Below, piece by piece: positions 1 to 10,504 of a stretch of 55,359 bases of DNA. A program made the position numbers and the translations under genes. The stretch's first letter is position 1; each line of letters starts with the position of its first letter. The stretch is from Saccharicrinis aurantiacus (GTDB taxonomy: Bacteria; Bacteroidota; Bacteroidia; Bacteroidales; Marinilabiliaceae). Where the stretch lies: contig NZ_LYBV02000003.1 in the NCBI RefSeq assembly GCF_001660705.2, forward strand, positions 1 to 55,359. Direction: 5' to 3'. The notes below the pieces were generated by a model, which worked only from the letters and a program-made list of their open reading frames with translations, made no database searches and was not told the origin of the DNA.

Positions 1-23
1 GAAGTGGTGAGTGGTAAAATAAA

Positions 24-53
24 AAGGCTATCATAGCTTTAAATGATAGCCTT
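24..53 (-). terminator. Rho-independent terminator of the LpoB-like gene
   Basis: An 11-bp perfect inverted repeat (24-34 with 43-53, 8-base loop) lies just downstream of the minus-strand lipoprotein gene. Read on the minus strand it is followed by a T-rich stretch (TTTTTATTTT), the layout of an intrinsic terminator. Confidence 0.8.
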
Positions 54-60
54 AATGGTT

Positions 61-645
61 TTATTTATTGATGTATTTTTTGATTTTTTTATCACCAATC
101 CAAACGATCTCATTTGTTTCCAAATCAGATAGCTCTAGATTTGTCTGGTAAAAATTAACGCGTTCTTTTTTGTAAGTATCTACAATTGAATTGATATCGC
201 CATTAAGCATAAAATCAGCTCCTAACTCTTTACCCCATTTTTTTGCTGTTGCTGATGAAGCAAATTCTTGTTGTGCAGCGCGTTCGCTTCTTAATTGCTC
301 TCTTTTGTCGGCAGCTTGCACCAAACGAACTCTACCACTGTTAATAAATGATCGTTCAACATCTTTAATGAATGTTGCAGAGTTGATGTGCTCGTGTGAC
401 TTGTTTGAAACTAGCCCAACCACAACAACGGGTTTGGCTCCATCATTTGCCTTAGCAAAGTTATCTATCCAACCACCGGATAAAATTTGATCAACCATAG
501 CTTCAGCCACCATTTTTGAGTCAGCATCATTCCATCGTCCACTTAAATCAATAGTTTCATCTGGTGATACGCGTTCTACTTTATGTGAGCATGAGCTCGC
601 AACTAAAGCAATGAATAAGAGAAATGATAATAATTTAGTGTTCAT
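61..645 (-). CDS. LpoB-like penicillin-binding protein activator lipoprotein
   Basis: A 194-residue predicted lipoprotein. The N-terminus is a type II signal peptide with lipobox ending at the cysteine of VASSCS (about residue 19), so the mature protein should be membrane-anchored in the envelope. The body resembles the LpoB/PF13036 family: a conserved WND near residue 38, a VVVVGLVSNKS strand, a segment on a protein made of THREE alternating beta/alpha units, and a C-terminal LSDLETNEIVWIGDKKIKK segment. In Proteobacteria LpoB activates PBP1b; in Bacteroidota members the partner is not defined. It is a single gene with its own terminator. The start is fixed by the signal peptide. The family assignment is from motif recall, so a specific role in peptidoglycan synthesis is inference. 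Confidence 0.75.
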   Translation of the reverse strand: MNTKLLSFLLFIALVASSCSHKVERVSPDETIDLSGRWNDADSKMVAEAMVDQILSGGWIDNFAKANDGAKPVVVVGLVSNKSHEHINSATFIKDVERSFINSGRVRLVQAADKREQLRSERAAQQEFASSATAKKWGKELGADFMLNGDINSIVDTYKKERVNFYQTNLELSDLETNEIVWIGDKKIKKYINK

Positions 646-735
646 ACTTTATTGTTTTATTTTTTTGATTAATGGGATTTAAATGTAGCCCCAAGTTATT
701 TGTTCAAAAAAGGTTAAAAATATAATCGGTTGAAG

Positions 736-1278
736 TTACGAATTTATTATAGTAATATAATGCTGCATTTGTTCTGTAATAAAAAGTGGGTCTTTTTGCG
801 TTTCTTTGATATTTAATAAAAGATCGTGTGTGTCAGCCTCAAAACTTGAGCAGCCTACTTTAAATTTAGCATTAGATAGTTTAACAACGCTTTCTATTTG
901 ATAGGAGTGTTCTTCGTATAAATTCACCAATACATCATGCGATTTATTAAGAACGGTTTTTACCTCAACTAACTTTGGGATGTAAAAATAGCTAAAGTTA
1001 TCATTTGTAAGATAGTGGTGTTTTGTATCACTAATTAGATTAGAAGCGTTTTTTTTGTTCGAATATCCAATTACTTCACAGTTTAAGTTTCGCTCTGCAA
1101 AAAATGCCTTCATTTTTTGAATGGCTTTAATGCCTTCCTCATTTGATATATTACCTACTATTAGTGCATTTTGTGCTTTATGAATATTGCAGACTTCAAT
1201 TTGTCGATTTAACTTTTTCTGCTGTTTTTTAATTAGGTACTTAGATATACCAACTCTTGTTTTTGTTATAATATTCAT
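736..1278 (-). CDS. DUF6913 family protein
   Basis: A 180-residue soluble protein without a signal peptide. It starts with a basic, helical segment (many K/R/Q in residues 8-28) followed by alternating hydrophobic strands (NALIVGNI, NCEVIGYS, DVLVNLYEE), suggesting an alpha/beta fold. It matches my memory of DUF6913, a family confined to Bacteroidota that often sits beside ligA or dapA. Here it begins 5 nt after the ligA stop codon, so the two are probably cotranscribed. Its function is unknown. The C-terminal part containing KVGCSSFEADTHDLLLNI is the most characteristic stretch. Confidence 0.75.
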   Translation of the reverse strand: MNIITKTRVGISKYLIKKQQKKLNRQIEVCNIHKAQNALIVGNISNEEGIKAIQKMKAFFAERNLNCEVIGYSNKKNASNLISDTKHHYLTNDNFSYFYIPKLVEVKTVLNKSHDVLVNLYEEHSYQIESVVKLSNAKFKVGCSSFEADTHDLLLNIKETQKDPLFITEQMQHYITIINS

Positions 1279-1283
1279 TGGTA

Positions 1284-3311
<2,028 letters not shown>

Positions 3312-3375
3312 CTATTTGCAAATTCTGTAATGCAGTAAAAATACAATTTTGATTGGAGAGCTTAATATAAAAGAC

Positions 3376-3414
3376 AAAAAAAAGCATGTTCTACACATAG
3401 GTAAAACATGCTTT
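3376..3414 (-). terminator. Rho-independent terminator of the B12 uptake operon
   Basis: A perfect 10-bp inverted repeat (3381-3390 with 3405-3414) is followed on the minus strand by a run of eight or more T residues (3376-3383 as A on the plus strand). It sits 23 nt after the stop of the BtuG-like gene and before the upstream end of ligA. Confidence 0.85.
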
Positions 3415-3437
3415 ATTGCATTATCCTTAAATAAAGA

Positions 3438-4538
3438 TTATTTTGTCACATCAACTATCCATCCGGGTGAAATACCTGTCGCATATTCTTCAATAATATT
3501 TCCCTCTGTATCATAGGTTTTTAGAAGACCATTTGTTGTGGTGCTTTGTGATATCATAACATATATTAAATTAGAAGTGATATTGTAGTACACGCCATTT
3601 ATGCCACTAATATTATCAACAAAAGGAGTTTCGTCAAATGTTTTGCTGTTAGTGTTAAAAGAATAAATACCACCACTATAGCCATTGGCACCATAGCTTC
3701 CTCCAACAACATAAAGTTTTGATTTGTCGGTATTGAAAGCTAATACAGAGCTGTAGAGGCCGCTTATTCCTTCAAACTTGTAATTGGCTTCAAGTTCGTT
3801 TGTGGAGGTGTTGATATAACCTAAACCTGGTTCTTTTATTAACTCAATAACTCCATCAGTGTAACTTGATACAAGAGATACGTATAAGTTATTGCTATTA
3901 TCTTTAATAAAATAGGTAGAGACAGCTGGTAAATCTTCGATGTAGGTAATTTTTTCTGTGTTTAAATTTACCATTGCGATTTTGTTGGTGTAATTTAAAG
4001 TGCAATAAAGAGTGTTATCTACTATTGCTAGTCCTTCTGGACCATCTGGTAACATTATTTTTTTTTCAACGGTATTTGTGTTGATGTTATACTTTGCAAT
4101 GTAACTTTTTTCTCTGTTCTCAGGAGCCCAGATATCACCGCCCCAACATGAGATGTATAAATAATCTCCGTTACCTACGCAAAAACGTGGCTTAATGATA
4201 TCTTCAGCAACACCATTTTGAGTTTGTGTTAAATCATCAGCACTTACATGGAATATTTCATCTTTAGCATTTCCCATAAAGTAAATGTTTCCTTTATATT
4301 CATAGGCATATTGTGGTTTTCCAGACATGCTCACGCCATTGGCACTCTCATAAGCTCCGTTTTGTACTGTGTTGTTTTCTAAATCAATGTATGATAATGA
4401 ACCAACTGTAGCACTATAGCTACCGTAATTTAAAACGTAATGTCCTGTTATTTTTAAAGATGGTTTGTTGTCATCATCATTGGAGCAAGAAGCGAATAAA
4501 AAAGGTAGTGCTAAAAGTAGTAATCGTAATTTGTTCAT
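3438..4538 (-). CDS. BtuG-like beta-propeller surface lipoprotein (DUF5074/YncE type)
   Basis: A 366-residue predicted lipoprotein with lipobox FLFASCS followed by an acidic DDD run after the cysteine, a pattern typical of surface-exposed lipoproteins in Bacteroidota. The body contains repeated propeller-like units (SLSYIDLENNTV, AYEYKGNIYFMG, IAKYNINTNTV, LAIVDNTLYCTL, IAMVNLNTEKI), matching the DUF5074/YncE seven-bladed propeller group. It lies 10 nt downstream of the BtuB-type receptor and shares the cobalamin riboswitch leader. In Bacteroides the lipoprotein BtuG is such a propeller, binds cobalamin with high affinity and caps BtuB. By position and fold this is the likely BtuG equivalent; ligand binding cannot be read from the sequence. 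Confidence 0.8.
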   Translation of the reverse strand: MNKLRLLLLALPFLFASCSNDDDNKPSLKITGHYVLNYGSYSATVGSLSYIDLENNTVQNGAYESANGVSMSGKPQYAYEYKGNIYFMGNAKDEIFHVSADDLTQTQNGVAEDIIKPRFCVGNGDYLYISCWGGDIWAPENREKSYIAKYNINTNTVEKKIMLPDGPEGLAIVDNTLYCTLNYTNKIAMVNLNTEKITYIEDLPAVSTYFIKDNSNNLYVSLVSSYTDGVIELIKEPGLGYINTSTNELEANYKFEGISGLYSSVLAFNTDKSKLYVVGGSYGANGYSGGIYSFNTNSKTFDETPFVDNISGINGVYYNITSNLIYVMISQSTTTNGLLKTYDTEGNIIEEYATGISPGWIVDVTK

Positions 4539-4548
4539 GGTTTATGTA

Positions 4549-6501
4549 TTAAAATGTATAATTAATTCCTATTCTATAATTTATTTCGGGCATCGCATAG
4601 TTATACTGATTTTGATATTCTTCACTCAGTAGATTGTTTATGTTAGCCGAAATGGTGAGTTTGTTTTTATTAATATTCATGTTATAGGCACATGATAGAT
4701 TGATGAGTTTGAATGCATCTAATTTTCCTCCTACCTGATTGTATTTTCGTTCGCCTACATATGAGCCATCAATACCGACATCCCATTTTTTATACTGATG
4801 CTGCATGTATAGGTTGCCATTGTATATAGGAACATACTCAATTTGTTCATTTAGTTTGTCTGTTTCTAGTTCTGATTTTTTTCTCTCTGCAGAGTTGTAT
4901 GAGAAGTTACCACCAAGAGTGGTTTTATGTTGGCCATAATTGCGAGTAAGCGAACCACTAAACTCAACTCCATTGCTAATTACGTGGGCAATATTTTCGG
5001 CATACCAACCATTGGTACCTTGAATCCACATTAACCAATTGTCAACATCCATATAGAATGCATTTATTTTTGCATTGGCTACCCACTTATCATCAAGAGC
5101 ATATAAGTAATTAAAACCTAGTTCGTAGCTAGTGGCATCTTCCGGACTAATGTTTTTATTTCCTGTATACCCATCCTGACCCCAAAACCTATCATTCAGA
5201 GTGGGGATTCTATATGCTCTTTGTAAACTTCCTAAAACAGATATTATACTCTGAGAATTGTACCAAAGGCGGGCATCAAACCCTAATGAAGGAGTGAATG
5301 GTGCACTAAACTCAGTAACAACTTGCTGCCTTAGGTTTAAGGTAGTTTTTAACCAAGGGCTTGGCTTATAAAGCAGGGATGCAAATACTGAAAACCTGTT
5401 CTCATCTATATTATCATCATAAGCATATACATCAGGTTTAATATAAACATTGCGCATTCCGGCTTTAACGCTTATTTTATTGTACTCTTTAGATGCACCT
5501 GTTTCGGCAATAATTCGTTGAGTTGCTATTTTTTGAGCTTTATTATTGTAGTCAATGGCATTATCAAAAACGTATCCAGCCCCTATGTAATAGTTTATGC
5601 CATTTGTTATGTTGTCAAATTGCACCCATGTTCGTATGTTTTCATCCTCAAGGTATCTGGTGTTCGGGTTTTGATTTTCATTCATGTTAGGTTGACCTTC
5701 GTGTCTGTTTTTAGCCAACCAAATTACGGACGAAATGCTCTTGTCTTTATTCCACCTATAGTTAAGTTGTTGTATGAAATTGAGGTTTTCTATGCGTGCA
5801 TTTTTTTGTGTGTCTCTTGTAAATTCTTGTTTTTCAAAGTCGTAGCTTGATGTATTGGTAAATGGGAAGTTATTCTCTTTTTCGTAATAAGCTAACCTTG
5901 ATATTGATTCGAATTTGCCATTGCTTGCAAATACTTTAGCACCGGCCATGTATTCACCAAAACTGCCTGCGCTTAATTTTACCTCAGAGTTAACTCCTGC
6001 GTTATATTTGTTTTCTAAGCCTAGGTTTACGTTTCCTCCTATTGAGCCAGATCCTTTTGTAGCTGTTGAACTACCATAGGTTAACTCTACTTGATCAAAT
6101 AAAAATACAGGAGCATTACTTGAATTATAACTTCCTAGGGTTTGAGAATTTATTTCTAATCCTCTAAGTTTAACAGAGGTGTGATTGTCTGAAGTACCCC
6201 TTACTCGAATGGAAGAAAGTCCGCCAGCATCAGATTTAACGTATATGGGCTGGTATCTTGATATTAAGTCACTTAAATTACCTGCCTCTGTTGTTTGTTT
6301 TTGCATTGGCGTAAATGTTTCCTTTTTACCACCAACCTCATATAGGTTTATTTTTTTACTTACTACATCTACATTATCTATATATACGGTATCTAGGCCT
6401 GCTAAAAAGAGCGACTCTTCTTCAGAAAATGTGTCCTGTCCGAATAATTGAAATGAATAAAGTCCAATAATAACTAAGCAAATGCCTAATTTTATATACA
6501 T
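4549..6501 (-). CDS. btuB: TonB-dependent receptor, BtuB-type cobalamin transporter
   Basis: A 650-residue outer membrane receptor. A signal peptide (residues 1-21) is followed by a plausible TonB box (TVYIDNVDVV), a plug domain (about residues 65-160, with LSDLISRYQPIYVKS, SIRVRGTSDNHTSVKLRG and the GSGSIGGNVNLG end motif), and a 22-strand-type barrel ending in a terminal aromatic residue (INYTF). Its length is close to BtuB and much shorter than SusC. The cobalamin riboswitch upstream makes corrinoid uptake the most likely role; the downstream propeller lipoprotein supports this. Energy would come from TonB-ExbBD encoded elsewhere. Expression should fall when adenosylcobalamin is plentiful. 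No frame damage is seen. Confidence 0.9.
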   Translation of the reverse strand: MYIKLGICLVIIGLYSFQLFGQDTFSEEESLFLAGLDTVYIDNVDVVSKKINLYEVGGKKETFTPMQKQTTEAGNLSDLISRYQPIYVKSDAGGLSSIRVRGTSDNHTSVKLRGLEINSQTLGSYNSSNAPVFLFDQVELTYGSSTATKGSGSIGGNVNLGLENKYNAGVNSEVKLSAGSFGEYMAGAKVFASNGKFESISRLAYYEKENNFPFTNTSSYDFEKQEFTRDTQKNARIENLNFIQQLNYRWNKDKSISSVIWLAKNRHEGQPNMNENQNPNTRYLEDENIRTWVQFDNITNGINYYIGAGYVFDNAIDYNNKAQKIATQRIIAETGASKEYNKISVKAGMRNVYIKPDVYAYDDNIDENRFSVFASLLYKPSPWLKTTLNLRQQVVTEFSAPFTPSLGFDARLWYNSQSIISVLGSLQRAYRIPTLNDRFWGQDGYTGNKNISPEDATSYELGFNYLYALDDKWVANAKINAFYMDVDNWLMWIQGTNGWYAENIAHVISNGVEFSGSLTRNYGQHKTTLGGNFSYNSAERKKSELETDKLNEQIEYVPIYNGNLYMQHQYKKWDVGIDGSYVGERKYNQVGGKLDAFKLINLSCAYNMNINKNKLTISANINNLLSEEYQNQYNYAMPEINYRIGINYTF

Positions 6502-6593
6502 CTGAAAAAATCATAAACGCAAGGGGAGAAATAGAAAAGACCTTCAATTAAGAATATCCTTAACAGCCTAGCTCCCGAAGCTTTTGTTAAACA

Positions 6594-6770
6594 ATATTTG
6601 GTAGGTCTTCTGGCTCGTTTCTTATTATTGCTACCTTCCCATTAATTGTATTAACAGTGGTGTGAGATGCAATAATTGTTTAGAAACTTACAGCTGCGGG
6701 TACAGCTCCGGAATTTCACTAAAGTGATCACCGGATTCCCTTTTAATCCATAAAATTTATGGAACCAAAA
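6594..6770 (-). promoter_or_regulatory. Cobalamin (B12) riboswitch
   Basis: On the minus strand the leader contains the hallmark blocks in the right order: a GGGAATCCGGTG block (about 6728-6739), a CTGTACCCGCAGCTGTAAG block (about 6689-6707), and the B12-box core GCCAGAAGACCT (6603-6614). The outer P1 helix can form between TTTGGT (6763-6768 complement) and ACCAAA (6597-6602 complement), and a small hairpin lies at 6747-6763. The aptamer ends about 90 nt before the btuB start, leaving room for an expression platform. Confidence 0.95.
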
Positions 6771-6777
6771 TTTTGCG

Positions 6778-6785
6778 CAAATATA
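6778..6785 (-). promoter_or_regulatory. -7 promoter element for the riboswitch/btuB transcript
   Basis: On the minus strand this reads TATATTTG, an exact match to the Bacteroidota -7 consensus TAnnTTTG. Transcription starting a few bases downstream would begin at the 5' arm of the riboswitch P1 helix. A clear -33 element is not seen. Confidence 0.65.
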
Positions 6786-6936
6786 ATTGATGTTTTTATT
6801 CCGTGCTAATGTTTAGGTATAAAAGATGAAAATATCTTCTATATAAATATTCTCTTCTCGATGGGCTATTAATTTAAACTTAATTGGTGATGTTTAATAA
6901 TTTCATAGATATTACACATTAATTAATAGGTAATCT

Positions 6937-6944
6937 TATATTTG
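6937..6944 (+). promoter_or_regulatory. -7 promoter element for the divergent propeller lipoprotein
   Basis: TATATTTG followed by CAC matches the Bacteroidota -7 consensus TAnnTTTG and lies about 50 nt before the ATG at 6996. No riboswitch lies between this element and the gene, so this gene would not share the B12 control of its divergent neighbour. Confidence 0.6.
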
Positions 6945-6995
6945 CACTTTGAAAATTATATTGTTAGTACGTTTTAAAAAATCAGAATAATCAGA

Positions 6996-8090
6996 ATGAA
7001 GAATTTTTTTCCAAGCATATTATTGGTTTTTTGTGTAATATCTGTTTCATGCAGTATCAACAACTCCAACTATGGTAAAGAAACCTCTATTGTAGGAACC
7101 TTTGTAATGAACCAAGGTAGTGGTAGTGCAAACGGAAGTGTTACGCATTATCATGCAGATACTTTAACCAACGAGCTTTTTAACGAAATAAATGATAGAC
7201 CATTAACAGGAGAAATGTTGGCGGCCTCTTTCGGATCGGAAAAAGGGTATTTTTTAATGTCGGAGGGGAATAGTTCTGTTATCGAAAAAGTGAACCTTGA
7301 TGATTTTAAATCAGAAATGACATCAGCGTCAGTGGCTAATGCCACAGATGTGGTTTGTGTTTCTGATACCTTTGTTTATGCTACAATAGCAGGAGCAGAT
7401 GAAATGACTTCAGGAGAACTTTTAAAAATAGATGCGACAACTCTTTCAATTAAAGAAACCATTAAAGTTGGAATTAATCCTACAAAAATAGCTTACGATA
7501 AAGGTAAGTTAGTTTATGTTGCTAATACAAGTGATCTTGAAAATGGTATTATGATTGTTGATTTAGTGAGAAATCAGACTATCGATACTGTTAAGATTGA
7601 AACATTAGTTAATCCTGTTGATATGGTTATTGATGTACATAGTAACTTGTGGGTATTGTGCGAAGGTGAAGGTGAAAGTCCAAAATCAAACGCGGGTTTA
7701 GTGCGTATTAGTTATACAGCTAATGATGAAGGTGAGCGTGATGTGACAAACTTACCTTTTGACGGTGGTTATTATGGTAAAGGTAGACGAGGAATATCAA
7801 CTTCTTTAGGAGGAGGAACTGTTTATTATATAAATAAAGGTGCTTATTCGTTTAACGTTAATGATTTTGATAAGTTAGATGCCGATAATGATTATGGATT
7901 AAACTTTAAAAAAGTGTTTGGACAAGATTATGCAGATGTAGTTTTCGATGCAGTAGATGTTAGCTCAAGAAATGGAATGTTTTATAGTACTTTATCAGAA
8001 GAATCAAAGGTGATTGTATTTGATAGCTTTGGTATTATGGAAGAAGAGATTGAAGTGGGTACTAAGCCAAGAAATTGTTTGTTCAGATAG
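6996..8090 (+). CDS. Divergent YncE/BtuG-like beta-propeller lipoprotein
   Basis: A 364-residue predicted lipoprotein (signal peptide with VISVSCS lipobox). The body has propeller-type repeats: IVGTFVMNQGSGSANGS at the start, LLKIDATTLSIKETIKVG, IMIVDLVRNQTIDTVKIE, and a C-terminal segment ending in VGTKPRNCLFR. The opening segment is organised like the neighbouring BtuG-like protein (ITGHYVLNYGS), so the two look like diverged paralogues. It is transcribed away from btuB, with its own -7 element. A corrinoid-binding role is possible but unproven; a role in another metal or cofactor uptake route is an alternative. Confidence 0.75.
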   Translation: MKNFFPSILLVFCVISVSCSINNSNYGKETSIVGTFVMNQGSGSANGSVTHYHADTLTNELFNEINDRPLTGEMLAASFGSEKGYFLMSEGNSSVIEKVNLDDFKSEMTSASVANATDVVCVSDTFVYATIAGADEMTSGELLKIDATTLSIKETIKVGINPTKIAYDKGKLVYVANTSDLENGIMIVDLVRNQTIDTVKIETLVNPVDMVIDVHSNLWVLCEGEGESPKSNAGLVRISYTANDEGERDVTNLPFDGGYYGKGRRGISTSLGGGTVYYINKGAYSFNVNDFDKLDADNDYGLNFKKVFGQDYADVVFDAVDVSSRNGMFYSTLSEESKVIVFDSFGIMEEEIEVGTKPRNCLFR

Positions 8091-8120
8091 AATCTTCTCA
8101 AAACGATTTTGAAAATATAA

Positions 8121-8158
8121 AAAATCCCAATGAAGTTAACTTCACTGGGATTTTTGTT
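8121..8158. terminator. Bidirectional terminator between convergent genes
   Basis: A long inverted repeat: AAAATCCCA (8121-8129) pairs with TGGGATTTT (8146-8154), one A/C mismatch, then a self-complementary core at 8131-8144. A-rich and T-rich flanks on both sides make it usable by the plus-strand lipoprotein gene and by the convergent minus-strand thioesterase gene. Confidence 0.85.
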
Positions 8159-8569
8159 TTATGATCGTTGATCAATAATATTTTGTAATGGTTTAATAAT
8201 TTCTTCAGAAATACCAAGCTTCCCATTTATTAAGCTAGTGGTTGTCACAATACCTTTTAAGCAAATTTTATTATCGCTGAGGCGATATATGTCTTGATGA
8301 AAGATATACTTAACTCCTTTAAGTTCAACCCTTGTTTTTACAACAAACTTGTCGTTACTTTTTAGTGGAGTTTTATAGGCTAAATCGATACGAGCAACAA
8401 CAGCTACTATACCATCATCAAACAATTTGGAAAAGTTAAGCCCAATGGAGTCTAAAAACTCATGGCGTGTATGCTCTAAGTAATTTTGATATACTGAGTT
8501 ATTTACAATGCCTTGTAGGTCGCACTCGTAATCCCTTACCTTAAATTCAAGTTCGAAGTCGTATTGCAT
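8159..8569 (-). CDS. Acyl-CoA thioesterase, YbgC/FcbC (4HBT hotdog) family
   Basis: A 136-residue single hotdog-fold protein. The active-site helix region reads RDYECDLQGIVNNSVYQNYL, corresponding to the family pattern D-x-x-G-x-V-N-N-x-x-Y-x-x-Y; the following EHTRHEFLD matches the usual E-x-(A/T)-R. Such enzymes hydrolyse acyl-CoA or related thioesters in the cytoplasm. It lies 8 nt after nadC, probably in one operon with nadC and the DUF4783 gene, although no metabolic link between them is evident. The exact substrate cannot be inferred. There is no signal peptide. Confidence 0.85.
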   Translation of the reverse strand: MQYDFELEFKVRDYECDLQGIVNNSVYQNYLEHTRHEFLDSIGLNFSKLFDDGIVAVVARIDLAYKTPLKSNDKFVVKTRVELKGVKYIFHQDIYRLSDNKICLKGIVTTTSLINGKLGISEEIIKPLQNIIDQRS

Positions 8570-8577
8570 AATTTGAT

Positions 8578-9423
8578 TTATAGAGCTTTTAAACTTAAAT
8601 CTAAACTTTTAATATGGTGTGTTAATGCACCAACCGAGATATAATCAACTCCGCACTCCGCATAAGCTCTAATAGTTTCAAAAGTAATACCACCCGATGA
8701 CTCAGTCTCAAGTCTTCCGTTTATTAGTTCTACTGCTTTTTTAGTATTGGCAGGAGTGAAGTTATCAAGCATAACTCTCTGCACTCCCTCAATGGCGAGT
8801 ACTTGATTTAATTCATCAAAATCTCGCACTTCAACTTCAATCTTGAGATTCTTATTTTTCTCTATTAAGTATTGCTTAACTTTTGCTACAGCTTTTTCAA
8901 TGCCGCCAGCAAAATCAATATGGTTGTCCTTAAGCATCACCATATCGTATAGTCCTATTCTATGGTTTACACCACCGCCAATTTTTACAGCAAGTTTTTC
9001 AATTTCTCTTAGGCCAGGAGTCGTTTTTCTAGTATCAAGTATTCTTGTGTGCAAGCCTTCTAGTTCAGTTACATATTTGCGCGTGTTGGTAGCAATACCA
9101 CTCATGCGCTGCATCATATTAAGAACAAGTCTTTCTGCTTTTAGTAAATCAAGCACTTTACCCTCAACTGTTAAAACAACATCTCCAGGTTTTATAACTG
9201 CACCGTCTTTAATAAATGTTTCAATTTTAATGTTAGGATCAAATCTTCTGAAAATGTGTTCGCCAATTTTTACACCTGCTAAAACTCCATCTTCTTTGGC
9301 TAAAAGTTGCATCTTACCAATTGCGGTATCCGGAATGCATGATTGAGATGAGTGATCACCATCTCCAATATCTTCTTTAATTGCGTTGTCAACAATTGTA
9401 TTTAAAACTGACTCATTAATCAT
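8578..9423 (-). CDS. nadC: Nicotinate-nucleotide pyrophosphorylase (carboxylating) NadC
   Basis: A 281-residue enzyme of normal length. It converts quinolinate and PRPP to nicotinate mononucleotide, CO2 and pyrophosphate in de novo NAD synthesis. Diagnostic segments are EDIGDGDHSS near the N-terminus, LNMMQRMSGIAT, the quinolinate/PRPP binding stretch ILDTRKTTPGLREIEK, VNHRIGLYDMVMLKDNHI, VEVRDFDEL, VMLDNF, and the C-terminal GGITFETIRAYAECGVDYIS followed by VGALTH. All are intact. The start overlaps the end of the DUF4783 gene by 8 nt, which implies translational coupling. Confidence 0.97.
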   Translation of the reverse strand: MINESVLNTIVDNAIKEDIGDGDHSSQSCIPDTAIGKMQLLAKEDGVLAGVKIGEHIFRRFDPNIKIETFIKDGAVIKPGDVVLTVEGKVLDLLKAERLVLNMMQRMSGIATNTRKYVTELEGLHTRILDTRKTTPGLREIEKLAVKIGGGVNHRIGLYDMVMLKDNHIDFAGGIEKAVAKVKQYLIEKNKNLKIEVEVRDFDELNQVLAIEGVQRVMLDNFTPANTKKAVELINGRLETESSGGITFETIRAYAECGVDYISVGALTHHIKSLDLSLKAL

Positions 9424-9823
9424 CTTCTTGTTCTATTCTTAATTGATGTATAAAGGTTTTATCTTCAGTTGTTTTTGTTAGAAAATAAAATCTAAAAATA
9501 TTATTTTGTGTTTTGTATTTCCCAATAGCAAATGAAGAGCTTTGTCTGTTGCTTTGGTGTATTATTTTAAAGCTTTGGGCTGGGTTGTTTTTAAAAAAGC
9601 TGCTCATTACTAGTTGAGCTTGTTCTTTGCTGAAAACACCTGATTTCTCAGGCAGAACTAATTCTATTTTAGAATTGAAGTATTCTGATAACTCAGGCGA
9701 GTTTGCACTCTGTGTTGCCTTGGTAATTTCCGCAGGAAATTGAGCAGAACTCTCTATAGTAATTCCCATTAAAAGAAGAATTACAAGCAATGGTGTGTGT
9801 ATTCTAAAATTTAGGTTTGTCAT
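9416..9823 (-). CDS. DUF4783 family exported protein
   Basis: A 135-residue protein with an N-terminal signal peptide (hydrophobic residues about 11-25, AQFPAEI after the likely cleavage site). The mature part looks like a small NTF2-like domain: ELSEYFNSKIELVLPEKSG, a helical AQLVMSSFFKNNPAQSF, then strands SFAIGKY, FRFYFLTK and HQLRIEQ. This matches DUF4783, which in Bacteroidota commonly precedes nadC, as it does here with an 8-nt overlap. Its function is unknown; it is probably periplasmic. The conserved linkage to nadC is unexplained. Confidence 0.8.
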   Translation of the reverse strand: MTNLNFRIHTPLLVILLLMGITIESSAQFPAEITKATQSANSPELSEYFNSKIELVLPEKSGVFSKEQAQLVMSSFFKNNPAQSFKIIHQSNRQSSSFAIGKYKTQNNIFRFYFLTKTTEDKTFIHQLRIEQEDD

Positions 9824-10010
9824 ATTTTTATGTTTTGGTCAAACAAAAATAACCGATCCAAATATTAATCCACTATATCTTTACTTATTTTTGTTTATTT
9901 GTGATGCATTTTTTACTTAAATGGTATAATATTAGTTATGTATTTAGTATAATATGGCAATGCGTATATTATTTTAATACGTTTTACGTAACATTAGTTT
10001 TTTTGTTAGA

Positions 10011-10484
10011 ATGAAAGTAGTTTTGGTTGTAATTGGTAAAACCGATGAGCAATATCTTGAAAAAGGGATTTCTAAATTTATAGATAGACTTAAGCATTAT
10101 GTGCCTTTTGAAATGAAGGTAATTCCTGATATTAAGAATACAAAGAATATGAAAGCTCTTCAGCAAAAGCAAAAAGAAGGGGAGCTTATATTGGCTCAAT
10201 TACAATCGGGCGATGAGTTGATATTATTAGATGAAGGAGGTAAGAGCTTTTCTTCTCGTGGTTTTTCTAATTTTATGGAGCAAAAAATGCTAAGAGGATT
10301 AAAGAGACTGGTGTTTGTAATCGGTGGACCTTATGGTTTCTCCGATGAAGTTTATAAAAAAAGCAATGGAAAAGTATCTTTATCAGCAATGACATTCTCG
10401 CACCAAATGGTACGCCTTATTTTTGTTGAGCAAATTTATCGTGCTTTTACAATATTAAAGAATCAACCATATCATCACGATTAA
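10011..10484 (+). CDS. rlmH: 23S rRNA (pseudouridine-1915-N3)-methyltransferase RlmH
   Basis: A 157-residue SPOUT-class methyltransferase of the standard length. The trefoil-knot landmarks are present: LILLDEGGKSFSSRGFSNF, the SAM-loop VFVIGGPYGF, LSAMTFSHQMVRL, and the almost invariant C-terminus ILKNQPYHHD. It methylates pseudouridine 1915 in helix 69 of 23S rRNA. The downstream sensor kinase gene starts 20 nt after the stop, so the two may share a transcript. A TATTTTTG element at 9886-9893 is a possible promoter, 118 nt upstream. Confidence 0.97.
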   Translation: MKVVLVVIGKTDEQYLEKGISKFIDRLKHYVPFEMKVIPDIKNTKNMKALQQKQKEGELILAQLQSGDELILLDEGGKSFSSRGFSNFMEQKMLRGLKRLVFVIGGPYGFSDEVYKKSNGKVSLSAMTFSHQMVRLIFVEQIYRAFTILKNQPYHHD

Positions 10485-10504
10485 TTTCTATTGAAAACTA
10501 GTTT

